Shown here: positions 26,704 to 38,439 of the stretch, piece by piece
Position numbering within the stretch: the stretch's first letter is position 1
How the letters are laid out: each line of letters begins with the position of its first letter
Assembly: GCA_037389465.1 (NCBI GenBank)
Contig: JAZARR010000153.1
Coordinates: 8,450,501-8,514,500 of the forward strand
DNA length: 64,000 bases
Reading direction: 5' to 3'
DNA from: Baylisascaris procyonis
Lineage: Eukaryota; Nematoda; Chromadorea; Rhabditida; Ascarididae
Position numbers and translations under genes: made by a program
The notes under the pieces: model-generated
Seen by the model: the letters and a program-made list of their open reading frames with translations, nothing else
Database searches by the model: none
Told to the model about the DNA's origin: nothing

Positions 26704-29043
26704 AGGTCAGGAATGATCAAGTAGTAAGATCGAGTAGTAAAAGCCTCCAAAACAACCTGCTTTCATATGGAATTAGGCTACTCTTAGCTATTCTCTATAG
26801 TCTATGGCGTATAATCAACGGGCACTCTTCGTTGATGCAAATTGGCGATTAAACGTCTCTGTCGGATAGGATTGCCGACAATTCTTTAGGTGTTTTCGAT
26901 GGGCGCGACTTTTTGTTGACCCACTGAAAATGTTTCATTTCGGTGGAAATTTTTGATTTACCAAATCCAATTGCTGATTTAGATAGAGGAGAACTAACGC
27001 GTAATGCCTGAACAATTGACTATTTTAATCGTGCTATAGGTGGCCTACCGTAGCGCTGTCGTTAAGGTTGTTATTTAGTGTTGACGAGTATTTGCTATAT
27101 GCAAATCTTCGATCTCTGCGATCTAATCGGCGTATACTAACCAGAATTTACCGTATGCATCGTCATATATCGTATTCGTACCACTCATTATCATTCATTT
27201 ATGATCTATATTTTATTCGTTGTTTTTTTTTGGACAATAGCATTATTTTTGATATCGGTGCATTAGGAATTCTTGAAGGCATATAGCATAAGCTCAGTAG
27301 CGTTAAATATATGCAAGAGGTATTGCAAGCTTGGCTGATATCTTCGATTGAACACTATTACTTGAAGTTTTAATTCAGAGGATAAGCTCATAAAGTTAAT
27401 TGCCTATGACATTTTTTGGCTTATTATTTGCTAAAAATTTCTTCATTGGATTATCTACCGTCTAGCAATTTAGAATAATTTGGAATAATCTAACAACGTA
27501 GAGCAATTTGGAATAATTTTATTGTCTATAGCAATTTTGGATAGCGTATCATTATTGTCGAAGCATATTTTCGTATTAGAGGCAATATTGCATAAACTTT
27601 TCGAACTCGTTAAGACTGCTCCCATATTTAGGAAACCATGGCGAAATACTAAGATATGGGATCGTATGAGGAAAAATATGCTCATATGCGGTTGCATTTT
27701 AGTATATAGCATCTATTTAGTTCATATTTTTATTCTTTAGTTGAATTTTTTTTATTTTTGTTAGATTTTTTTTCCGTTTAGTTTTTTTTTTTTTGATCAC
27801 TTTAATCAGATACAATCGATATAATTGTATCGATGTTTTTTTTTCACTTTTGTCGATTACTTTTGTCGATATATTAATTTACCGATAAAATTTACCGATA
27901 CATTCGGTGTTTTGTTTGCAACCTTTCTGAAAATTCTAAAATAATTTTTAAAATTTTTGAAGCTTTAAAATTCTTCAGCTCAAAATCTCTATTTCTAAAA
28001 AAAAAAATTAGACTTTGCGATATCTATGTAGAAGTGACTAAATCGAGCCAAAAATTTTCTAAAATTGCTTATAGATATTGCTTATATGTAGCACATCGAG
28101 CGATAAATTTTTATATACGTTTAGTGATTGACGTTATTCGATGGACAGACTGACAATTATGAATGTTTTCGTAGAAATTGATCTAATAACCTCATAATAA
28201 ATTGTTGTTGAAATTTACAAAATGTGCATTAAAAAAATTTGATAAATAGGCAATTGCAAAATGCAGTAATTAATTGCTGTTCTATGCAAAATTCCTCACA
28301 ATATTGCATTGCTGGCAACTTAAAAAAATGCGATGAGTAGATTAGTGAATTTGCAAAATTGAAAGTAAAAAAATTGAAAAAAAAATGCTTTCATGACGAA
28401 GGTTATATTATCAATAATTCAATGATAAATGAATTATAGGTGGAAAAAGTTTAAAAATTGAGTGCATAGAGTTGTTGCAAATTGCATTCTTCCTGCAATC
28501 GGTTTTAGTGTCAATTGAAGCAGTTGCTTTTTTTTTTTTCGCTGCTACTTTTGCTAATGCTGAGTAATTTCACCCATTGGCTGTGGAATTCAGGGTGATC
28601 TATGTGAAGGAATGAGGAAAGGAGGGAGTAATGGAGATAGATTCTTTAGGTCTCTATTCATACGCCCCATAACATAGGTCTCTTTTAGTTAGTTTTACTG
28701 TCTATAGCGGTTGAAAGCATTGTATGATTGTTCCCTCGTTCGTATTGAACCTTGTGTGTGTGTGTGTGTATGCGTGTGTGTGTCTATACAACACAATTCA
28801 CGATCGCATTAACAACGGTAGTGCATTCTCGATCCATTTCGGCACGTAGAATGTGGTGATTCCTGATAGCGTTCACTGCTTGTGTATCTCACAACGAATA
28901 CAAAGAAAGGGCATTCGATGAGAAAATTAACGCTCATCAGCCAACTTTTTCTTTGTTGATTTCTATTCACATACTGCTGTTAAGTGCGATGTTTGAGATT
29001 AGTTAACTCAAAAATAACCATTCAACAATTTAAGAAAGATTCT
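26704..29043. other. AT-rich interval; (GT)n at 28753-28784
   Basis: Very AT-rich from about 27700 to 28550 with frequent GATA/CGATA words. A GT microsatellite with a TATGC interruption is at 28753-28784. No gene signal. Confidence 0.45.
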
Positions 29044-29116
29044 TTATCAATGCATTGATAAGCTTTAAGCAATCATTCATCCTCCTGCGAGGGATCATTT
29101 ATCACAGCGCTGATAA
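29044..29116. promoter_or_regulatory. Pair of GATA-containing palindromes
   Basis: 29044-29061 is a perfect 18-bp palindrome (TTATCA AT GC AT TGATAA). Exactly 55 bp to the right, 29099-29116 is a second 18-bp element with the same outer TTATCA...TGATAA arms around an AGCGCT core. Each gives divergent TGATAA sites; the second reads GCTGATAAGA. TGATAA is the binding core of animal GATA factors (in nematodes, gut regulators of the ELT class). The function is inferred. Confidence 0.4.
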
Positions 29117-30684
29117 GACTTGAATATCCCACCTAAGAGTTCAAATTTAGTGCCAAATAAACAAATGCTTTTCATTCAAGAGGAAATAATAGACGATAAA
29201 GCTGACTAGAAGCATAAGAGCGATGTGCGTGTTTGGAGTTTCACTCTCCCCATTAAAAGGCATCATGAATTATCAAGAAATAATGAAATATTTAGTTTAT
29301 TTGACGTTCAATTTAATGTTCTGTGAGTTTTTCCTCTATTTTTCGTTCATACAACTCGTATGAACTTATCGAATTGTCCTTCAAACTACCGCATCATGTC
29401 CTATTTTGAATCAGTGATTACATCTTAATGGTCGTATCGTTCAACTGTTTTATTATTGTAATGATATTCATGAATAGAGCAAAAACATATCGCATCATCC
29501 TTATATTAATCCTTTTCCTTACTTCCTGCATTTTGGAAAAGCGATTGCACATAGAGGTGCCCAACTTTTTAGCTGGAAGGAGGAACGAGGGAAGGAAGAA
29601 GGAGGCTAAAGAGAGACATGAAATTGAGAGCAATCTATTTTCTGCATATCCATGGCAAGCGTTAGGAAATTAGTTAAAGATGTGGCGCATTTCAAAACGT
29701 CCTTTTTTCGTTTCTGTCACCGCCTCTAAATGGGGAAACCTACAATATTCGACATGAGGCACTTGAATTCTAGGCTTCATACATTTTTTCTCCTTAATTT
29801 TTTTCATTGCTCGATGTATAAATGCATCTAGTTGAAATTAAGAATTTTTTTTACGGGATAATTTTCTACTATCGAATAACGTTTTTTTTTCATCAATAAA
29901 AGACATTAACTTTTATCGTACAAGGGTGATAAAAAAAATTTATGCAAATTAATATGCGAATTTTGAGTTTAATTTTATGAAATTTTCAATATGTAAAAAC
30001 GAAGCCGAATGTGGATGAAAAAATTCTAGGAAGTTACTTCCCAAGGTTTTGGCCAATGTACGGTGCTAGCAAGGAACGAAATAGTCTTACTATTGAAAAT
30101 ATTCGAGTGGAATAGCTATTAATACAACCAGTCTCATTGTAACTTATAATAGAAATGGACATACAATTCATAGTTAGCTGTCTGTCAGACATAGAATTCA
30201 TAGTTAGCCGTTTATCACTTAGAAGAAGCATCAGCTCGGCTATGCAATATTACGATATCAATCGAAACGTTCGATATACGAAGGCTTTTTTTTTTCAAAT
30301 GTCAGATGAGTGATCCCTGCTTGACGCAAACCCCTCGCGTCGCATTGTATCGCTATATGAAAAAATTGGTGTGCGTTCTCGGCCTAGGCGTGTGTCGCGA
30401 TCGCTCAGGTGTATTGACTTATTGCTAGTCGACAGTAGGTCTGCAATGTCATACGCAATAGGGCAATGGTTGCAAATAGGAACGCTGCCAAAAACTTATT
30501 GTCAAACGGCTGTCATGATATGCGTTTTTTTGAAGCTCATTTTCTGCAACAATAGAACATATTTATGCTTAAGTAGTTATGAAGGGGAAGTACTACCTTC
30601 AGGATGAAGAAGATAATATATCAATATTCCGTCGATGCAGGTAATAGTGACTGACAATCATTATAGAAGCGCAGAAACAGACGA

Positions 30685-30868
30685 ATGCGTGTGTGCATAC
30701 ACTTGCGGATATGTACATGTGCACATACATGCACGGTACGTGCACGCAGACATACAGTGCGCACAGACGCATTCATATGTGCACATATATGTATAGGAAC
30801 GTACGCATACAGGCGCACGTACACGCATATATGTGGAGAGAAACACACGGAAACACACACACATAGAA
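30685..30868. repeat. Alternating purine/pyrimidine tract rich in CA/TG/CG
   Basis: Nearly the whole stretch alternates purine and pyrimidine (blocks such as GTGTGTGCATACAC, ATGTGCACATACATGCACG and ACGTACGCATACAGGCGCACG) and ends in (CA)n. It is a cryptic simple repeat derived from CA/TA/CG steps, of the type that favours left-handed DNA. The His/Cys/Thr-rich frames over it on both strands are by-products. Confidence 0.75.
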
Positions 30869-30915
30869 TCAATCGCATTCACGATCTGCTATAGCATCGA
30901 TGAAATAAAAGATGC

Positions 30916-31320
30916 TTATGGCGTTGAGGTGAGATGACGTGAGGCTTCCATCTCGCTGTGCATCTCCTCGACGCTTGCCACTATAAAATATTCATCTACA
31001 CCCTCCCCACATAAGCCCGACTGACGCGCAGCCTTGCGATGCTTCATCGGTTCTCTTTTGCTTGCACTTTGCGTTGGTTTGTTTTTTCTTTTTCTTTTTT
31101 TCACAGCATCACTGCAACCGTTTTGTCTCTCGTCATCACTACTTCGATCGCTTAGTTCTTTACTTACTTTATCTCGTTGATGAACTCTACGAAATTGTTG
31201 AGTTTGACTTGAATTTTGATCCGACTTAGAAATATTCAATAAACAAAAGCAAAGAATAGAGCATTCCGTTTTTTTTTCTTTTCTTTTCTTCGTCGATAAC
31301 TTTCGTTTACCCGTGTACAC
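30916..31320 (-). CDS. Candidate coding frame, lysine/serine-rich, unrecognised
   Basis: The longest open frame in the window (134 codons from a GTG). Its first third is K/R-rich and looks like intron; after a TATTTCTAAG acceptor-like site near 31215 it becomes SDQNSSQTQQFRRVHQRDKV, then an acidic/basic stretch with KKRKRKNK (a nuclear-localisation-like cluster) and a C-terminus with EYFIVASVEEMHSEMEAS before the stop at 30916. A GTAAGT inside it could act as a donor. Length is only marginally above what chance allows, so this is a possible terminal exon of an unknown, probably nuclear, protein. Confidence 0.3.
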   Translation of the reverse strand: MYTGKRKLSTKKRKEKKTECSILCFCLLNISKSDQNSSQTQQFRRVHQRDKVSKELSDRSSDDERQNGCSDAVKKRKRKNKPTQSASKREPMKHRKAARQSGLCGEGVDEYFIVASVEEMHSEMEASRHLTSTP

Positions 31321-31613
31321 ATATAGAATGACTAAAACTATAGTTCATTGTGTTGCATTACCATTTCAATAAAATTATAGACGAACGATTGATGAGTAGC
31401 CGTTGATTGCAATATGATAAAGAGTACCGTCGTTCATTTCAATCTCTTATCAATATTAAAGAATTTTTTTTTCAATGATTTCGATAAAGAACTGCCAACT
31501 ATTCATTGAAACTGTCAGTACTTTTTTTTTTGTTGACATACCGTATCAGACTACCGTATCAAACGCTTTAGATACTGTTGACTGTTTCTGTTTTATATAC
31601 ATATTTTTTTCAG

Positions 31614-31716
31614 CCAATTGGCATCACGAAACAGTGTCATACATGCAGTATGTCAACTGCAACACATCACAATTAATCATCGTCGGCAAAAATTTATGCT
31701 GCAACTAACAATTATG
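31614..31716 (+). CDS. Candidate exon, phase-compatible with 31817-31900
   Basis: A strong ATTTTTTTCAG acceptor is followed by one base and 34 open codons starting QLASRNSVIHAVCQLQ and ending RRQKFMLQLTIM, closed by a GTAGAT donor at 31717. It ends on a codon boundary, as needed by the next candidate exon. A second frame (NWHHETVSYMQYVNC) is also open to a stop at 31706-31708, so frame choice is uncertain. Family not recognised. Confidence 0.3.
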
Positions 31717-31816
31717 GTAGATATAATTGGAAAAGATAGCCGGAAAAAAACAAGAGGGGAGGGGAAAAAGTTTGCCTTATTTTATTAAAACTTTTTTATT
31801 AAATATTTCAACTTAG

Positions 31817-31900
31817 ACAAGGGAATTTTTCTCATCGCAGATTTTCTACAATATCGATCAAATTTTCCTTGGGAATAAATTAGCAATATGCGAGACTTAA
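31817..31900 (+). CDS. Candidate terminal exon
   Basis: After ATTTCAACTTAG the frame reads TREFFSSQIFYNID and on to KLAICET and a TAA at 31898-31900. It joins the preceding candidate exon in phase with a 100-bp intron, a usual nematode size. An AATAAA at 31874 falls inside the frame; none was seen just after the stop. Confidence 0.27.
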   Translation, partial: TREFFSSQIFYNIDQIFLGNKLAICET

Positions 31901-34850
31901 TGAGTATCGTTATTCGCACAATGAATTTTTGAAAAATTTCCTCACAAAAATATCGCTGAGTAAGCGAACGATTTGGCTATCCTCAATTTCTTTAGTCAAT
32001 ACCATCATCTTGAGGTATTTATGCACATTAGTTTTTTTTTGCTTCATTAAAGAATTTTTTTTTCATTGCGTCAATAAAATTTTTCTCATTTAAAAATATT
32101 TTCTATCGTATGAACGATATAGTGTTGGTGAATCGTGTAATACGATGATTGTGTGATGTGATATTGGCATAATGTGATGTTGTCATTTGCAGTTTTACGT
32201 TTAGCTATCGATAGAATCGTAGAGTACAATGAGCAGATTGTTGTTTTGATTTGTCAAACACTAACTGAATAAATGAGTGATTTTTTTTTTAAATTTTCAA
32301 ATATTACTCTAAATATTTCCGCTATCCTCTCCTCCCTTCCTATATTATGATGACAGCCGAAATTGTGTGCAGCCGCTATTGTGATATTTCGTGATGATTA
32401 GAGCTTAAGCTAGCAAATAGAGAGTTACACGTAAACCGATACATCTCATCGTGTTGATTTTTGCTTCTTCATTTCCTATTGCTTGTTGAAGCCACTAGCA
32501 TATTATTATTTGTGCCACTCTCTTCGCATATGCCGCTTATGGCAAATTGCCAAGTAAACAATCTCGTTTTCTTTGGCAATAACAACATTCGGTTAATTTA
32601 TTTGATCTTTTTTTTTTTTCGATTTTTCCGTCTTCTTGTTTAGTTTGCACATAATTTTCATTTTCTGTCGTATTTTTACTTACTGTTTACTATTTGCTTA
32701 ATAATATTACTTATTTTCTTCTTGCTTATTGCCACCAATATTTTTTATTCATTATACTATCTTTAAGCAAATTTTTTTAAAAGAAATATAATGAATAAAT
32801 GAGATTTTGCTCTCACTTATGAACTGGGATTGGGCTCTAGTTCATTTTTTGCCTTCCATATTTTTTTAGAAATTTGGAAATATTAGCTGATAAACATAAA
32901 ATGCGGGTAGTTTAATAATAGCATAGATGAATGGTTATCAAAGATGCAAATGATATATGTGATATTTCAAATTTTTTTTTTACCCGATAGCTTTTGGATG
33001 TTTAGCCGATGAAAACGACTAAAAATTTGAACAAATATTCACATTACTTTATGGCAGATACTGTTTAAAAAGTTCTAAAAGTATATATTGTGATGTAAAA
33101 TCTATTGCTGAATTATTTTTTTTTAAATATTTTTTATTATAAAAGTGAATGAATGTAAACTTCGTTTTCATCAGCCTAATTCATCCACTGTTATTATTCG
33201 CTTTAAACTTCTTCATAACTTTTAAACACGCCTAACTTTTATTTGCAATTGTTCTACTCATTTCACTTTTTTTAACAACTATATTAGTCATGTAAACGTA
33301 TCAGATCCTAAGAGATGATCTAACAAGGGTTACGTTTCTTCGTACTTTGATATCAATAAGTTTAGTTTATAAGAAAATGTTCCAAGAATCGCATGGATAA
33401 AGCTAAAAACAGTTTCCGATCAGACTATCGTTTCCAGGACCGTTTTCAGGCTTCTAGATTTACTTTCTCTATTCCATGCAGAAAACGTATATTGATAAAT
33501 AATCAGAGTTGTTCGTTTTCCTATATGGAACTAAAATATAGAATATTATGAGGATTTTCAGTGTTACGGAAAAATCTACATGTGCAAAAGTGCGATTGAA
33601 CTACCGTAGTATTTTCATTTAATATTCAATGCTGTGCGCTGTCTGGAACAATACGCCGACGGCAATGACCTCTTTAGCAAAGATGAGAAACGGGGAAAAA
33701 AAAGCGTTGTTACGAGAAAAAAAAATACCGTATTCGTTTCGGGGTTTTATCAGCAAAAAAAAAACCCATCCGAACTAAACGATAAATCGTAGTGCGTTTT
33801 TTTATTTTTCACTTATAAGAACCGATGTTGATGAAATTTAGCGACGAAATTTTTATGATAATCTTTAAAAAAAATTTCGCATCAATCATTACAACGTTAA
33901 GTGTTGATGGCAATAGATATGCACTAAGTCGTCAAACTTGGCCATCATACTGCTCGTTCTTATCCCTTACTTCCTTGTGGCATAATGCTGAGAAGAATAT
34001 CGCGCATTCTTGAACTCAGCTATACAAACATTAAAATTAACTGACAATAAATTAATTGATAACCTAAGCATCGTCAACTCTATTAATATATGTTTCATAT
34101 ATTAGTGCATAATGACACTGTACTCATAGATCAAACTCTAGCATTTATGCGATATGATTAAGAAAGTTTGCCAAATGAAATTTAGAATACATCCGTACAA
34201 AAAAAAAATTGTTCCTTTCCGTCACATGAAACATTCTTCGCATATGAGGCAATAGAGAGGCGCATTACTGTAGCGCATTTCTTTGTTAAGCGTAACACTT
34301 TATGGATCGCAACGTCTTCTTCAAGTGATGATCATTTATATGGTCACCCCTTGAAGGTAAGATATGAGTGCTTCAGGTGTGTTTTGCTGTGATAGCCTAC
34401 GATAGTACACATTCCTCAGAGAAATTCCCTAATTCTCAGATTTGATATAGTTTTGCAAACGAAAAATGAAAAAAAAGATATTCACTTACGAACGGGAACA
34501 GCCACGTTTATGTATGTGTATGTATTTGCGTATCCATGTTTGTTTAGGAAACGGTGTTTGTTTTTTTTGTTTAGAAACCCTTCTCCGGCATGGTATAGAA
34601 TAGAAATCTGCCCGGTGTAGATTACATTGAAATTTCAGATCCATCCAAATTTCCATAGTCCTATTCAAACTCCTTTTTTTCCCTGACGAAAAGCTAACAG
34701 ATTTCTTAGCTCTAGCTATTATAGCTCCTTATATACATAAAAAGGAATCACTTATGGGAGATTTGTACCGCTAGTTGGATCATTTGAAATATGCTTGCGG
34801 TCTAGTGAGCGGAATTGCAAGAGCGCATATTGTGCTGCTATTTCCTTTAG
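31901..34850. other. AT-rich interval
   Basis: No supported gene. A frame after AAATTTCAG near 34640 (IHPNFHSPIQTPFF) may be a further exon of the gene suggested at 34851. Its right end (34821-34850) carries a copy of the short dispersed motif. Confidence 0.35.
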
Positions 34851-34945
34851 CACGATTTCTTATTATCTGTAATTTCCTTTCATCTGAATTTTCTCGTCCA
34901 TATTTCATGGCGGATAGTATGTGAATGCAAAAACTCGTGTGATCG
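34851..34945 (+). CDS. Candidate internal exon with strong acceptor and donor
   Basis: A textbook acceptor, CTATTTCCTTTAG, opens a frame that stays open for exactly the length to a consensus GTGAGT donor at 34946. It reads HDFLLSVISFHLNFLV then ISWRIVCECKNSCD and leaves two bases. The first half is hydrophobic enough for a membrane segment; the end has three cysteines. Upstream of the acceptor the frame is closed by the TAG of the acceptor itself. No family recognised; the next exon in phase was not found with confidence. Confidence 0.38.
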
Positions 34946-35387
34946 GTGAGTGAACTCATTTTTCTATTTGCAAAAGGCAATTAGAACAGCGTTGTTATCC
35001 GTTGAAGGAATATTTATGTGGAAATCTTTATAGAATGATATAAAATATATATGCGATAGATTGCTTTTATTTGAAGGAATGATATTTCAAGATGAGAGAT
35101 TTGTGGAAAATAAATGATAAGTAGAAGGAAGAGATAATCCGGTTAAATGACGAAATTATTTGTGACGATGAGGAAGATGACGTGTTCAAGTTGTAATAGG
35201 GGAGGAAGGCTGAGAAGGGGAGATAAGGAGTATCTCGAGTCGCATTTGAAACACCAAAATTGCAGCGGATGAAATCACCAAAACTTATCTGATATCACTC
35301 TTCGCTGTGTTTTCTCGCATTTTTCTTGTTTATTAATGCATTTGCTCACACTATAGCGAAGGACTAATTCACACACAAATTTTTCAT

Positions 35388-35494
35388 ATGAGACTACTTA
35401 GGGACTTCCTGATTCTTCAGAAAGACTCCGAGCAACACCTCATCTTCGCGTCGTTCGTCGCCAGTCTTCAGGACGCCACCGACGCCGATTCGTT
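35388..35494 (+). CDS. Candidate first coding exon, unrecognised protein
   Basis: From an ATG at 35388 an open frame of GC-rich codons, sharply different from its surroundings, reads MRLLRDFLILQKDSEQ, then HLIFASFVASLQDATDADS, and meets a GTAAGC donor at 35495, next to an in-frame TAA at 35496-35498. A good acceptor (GATTCTTCAG, ending 35420) in the same frame means it could instead be an internal exon starting at 35421. The segment is predicted to be amphipathic helix. It leaves two bases and joins 35746 in phase. This is one of the most coding-like stretches in the window, but no family was recognised. Confidence 0.42.
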
Positions 35495-35616
35495 GTAAGC
35501 GGTGACGAAACGAAGTTGCATAAGAGCGTGTTGTTATTTGTTAGAGTGCATAAGCGTGATCGTTTCTTGACTGGCACAAGAGGCGGCCGTAGAGTGTATG
35601 ATTTTGTGCTGTTGCT

Positions 35617-35671
35617 CGGTTGGTTGGTTGATTGGTTGGTTGGTTGGTTGTTTGGTAGGTTGGCTGGTTGG
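35617..35671. repeat. (GGTT)n microsatellite
   Basis: About 13 imperfect TTGG/GGTT units with single-base variants, within the presumed intron between 35494 and 35746. Confidence 0.95.
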
Positions 35672-35745
35672 ATTGCGTTGATGTATAGAATGGGCGTCTA
35701 GTCGTTTCCAACATTGCTATGAATGACGTTTGAGTTGTGTTTTAG

Positions 35746-35845
35746 CGTCGTGTCGTCGTTAGGTGATGATGGGCACGACAACGTATCGATGATAGTAGTA
35801 TCTGCACGTTCGATCTTCGTACTTCGCGCATACACCCGCTCATAA
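35746..35845 (+). CDS. Candidate second exon joined to 35388-35494
   Basis: A TTGTGTTTTAG acceptor gives one base that completes the codon left open at 35494 (TT plus C), then 32 open codons (VVSSLGDDGHDNVSM, IVVSARSIFVLRAYTRS) to a TAA at 35843-35845. The joined product would be about 68 residues. The opposite strand is also open across 35742-35963, starting KAHLNEEAIVDRLKSQ, so strand is not certain. Several GT sites within the exon could act as donors instead of the stop. Confidence 0.32.
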
Positions 35846-38366
35846 CACCACAAACACCCTCCACATTGCCTCGTCCTTCATTGTTTAGAAGTATGATGCT
35901 TGAGGTGTTTTGCTGACTCTTCAGTCTATCCACTATTGCTTCTTCGTTTAGATGCGCTTTCATCGCGATTTTTTACTCATTCAATAAGTGGTATCTTTCA
36001 TCAAAATTAGTGAAAGTTTTTTGGGTTTTTAAGCTTAGATTGTTTCTGATGACAGATATTGGGGGAGAATATTTTCTAGATGAAATAAATACAGAGTAAT
36101 GGATTAAACACATATAACTTTATCCTCCTCTGAACAAGACAGGAGGATTTTGTATTGAGCTTTGATGCCGTTTACAAATCAACATGAATTATTTGTTGAA
36201 GTAAGTTGATGAGTGCCTGAGCCTGGAAGTCTCTAATCTTCATTGATACCTAAGCACTATAGCTGAGCAAATATATATTTGCGTATGCGTTCTCATTTGA
36301 TGTGATTGCTTGCTGACTAAGTTATCTGTAGTGCATATTAACGTTGAAAATTCATTTGAATATTAAGTGTGCACCTCAATTAGCCAGCCACCTTCAATTT
36401 TGGCTGGTGTCCACTTTCTAAGCAATGCTAGTTGTTATCATCACATTTCGTGACTGTAAATTTGTAATTTCAATGACTTTTGAATTGAAACTACTGAATG
36501 CATATATCGGCGTTAGCATAATCTTGCGATAACGCGCTTTACAAGCACAAATGCAGTGCAAATCTAACAATTAGATAATTTAATGCAGTTTTGCAAATTC
36601 ATATTGCACGGGAATTTTATGGCGATTTTATGTCTTTATATGTGTCTGTGTATGTCTGAGTGTTGCTTCGTCCGATCGTTTTAACGCTTCACTCACTGAA
36701 ACAAGACTTGCGAAATTTTATGGCTTCTGTATATTTTAGATGCAGCTGCAGTTTCAGTATTCGGCTTGTTTCATCAGCTTTGAATGAAGTTATACACATT
36801 TGGAATCTCAAAAAACTGCATATGGAAACGTATTTTATAGTTAGTCGGATCATGTTTTATGGGTGATTCGGTGAAAAAAAAAGGATCATTTATATATTTT
36901 CGTGAAATGGTTTGGTTGGTTTGATTAAAACAATAGTTTATTATAGCATTTGTTTTATTGTTTATTAGTAGTTTATGAAAGTTTTTTAGTCCATCGAGTG
37001 AGATTTAAACAGCACATAACGTGCCATATTTTCCATTCTCGAACGCTTAATTTTTCACATATCCATTGAGTGTTTAGTATTGCTTGCTGCAAGAAAATAA
37101 CTACGTGGAGTAAGTTGAGGGAATTTTTTGCATCGTGAATATATACCAGCCCTAAGTTTAGAAGTAAGCAGTTTTGATGGTGATTTCAGTTTTAGTTTTG
37201 TGCTGTGAGGTTATTCTTAAGTATTGTTTAAATAAGTTGGTGTCTAAGTGTAAGTCTCTTACTGGTGTCTCATTATCCTTCCACACAGGTATCTTCCTAT
37301 AGAAGTATATCCATACAGGTATATAATTCTTAAGCATAGCGTGGAATTGGCCACACAAATATTAAGATCGTTTTCTTCGATCGGCTTTTTTGTTTACTAT
37401 TATATGTGATAATTTGTAAAAGTTTAATCATCAATGGATTGGATATGTGACGTTTGATTGAAGCCTTGAGATCAGTGTATATCGGCTGCAGAAAATTAAG
37501 GATAGTGCACATTTTTTGGATGATTACCAATTTCACAAAGGCACTTCGAATGTTTGTTCGATGTTTTTAAAATGCATGTATGGTTGTTGTTATTGTTATT
37601 GTTATTCAAAAAGAAATGAATTCCCACAAAATGAACTACGACAATTCATATATAATTACGATTTTTATGAATACTGCTGTATCTGTATCTACCTTGCATT
37701 TTATCGCTCCTCTCTCCTTCATACAGCTATATTTATTCGAACGCAGCGCAACAATAACGCAATCTTCTTTTCTCTTTCTTATAGTTATCTTAGCTGCACT
37801 AGAGAAGTGAAAAATGCCAATCTATTTCTGAACTTACCGCTGTGTACTGATTTTTTTCAGTCTGTTCCCTTAAAAACTTGTTTTCCCCTTTAAGTCTATT
37901 CTTTTCACAGTGACTGTAAACTCTTATACGATCATTATATGTCTAGACATGGGACATCATTTCTATATAGAAATAATAGGCATGGGACACCATTTGTATA
38001 TAAAAATGTGGGCAGAAAATTCGCGTTTTATATGACCACATTTGGCTCTTTTTTTAATCAATCGTTATAACATAAAACATCAATAGAAGTTCTTTCCTCG
38101 TGTTGATCGCTTTGAAACCCCTTAGCCAATGGCTACATCAAATCTAGCAATTACAGGATGTGGCCAATTAATGTTTGTGAGGAAACGCCTCCTGTGAGGT
38201 CTATTGTTTGGCGCATTGTTGAAGCGCATATATGTGCATCAACTTTCTTCTATAATTGTGCGTCGCATAATTAGTCCGATTCGCCACCGTTTTCTCATTT
38301 CCCCTTATTTCGTATCTCTTTGAAGAGATTCTATGCATATTAAAATTTTTTTCATTATATAGATAT

Positions 38367-38368
<2 letters not shown>
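35846..38368. other. AT-rich interval; imperfect 33-bp direct duplication
   Basis: Bases 37948-37974 and 37981-38007 are related copies of CATGGGACAYCATTTSTATA followed by an A/T tail. The rest shows chance-length frames only. Confidence 0.45.

Positions 38369-38436
<68 letters not shown>
38369..38436. repeat. (TA)n microsatellite
   Basis: TA run preceded by a short GATATA stretch. Confidence 0.97.

Positions 38437-38439
<3 letters not shown>

Noticed and set aside
30621..30894. Three overlapping His/Cys/Thr-rich frames
   Set aside because: Products of the CA/TG/CG-alternating tract.
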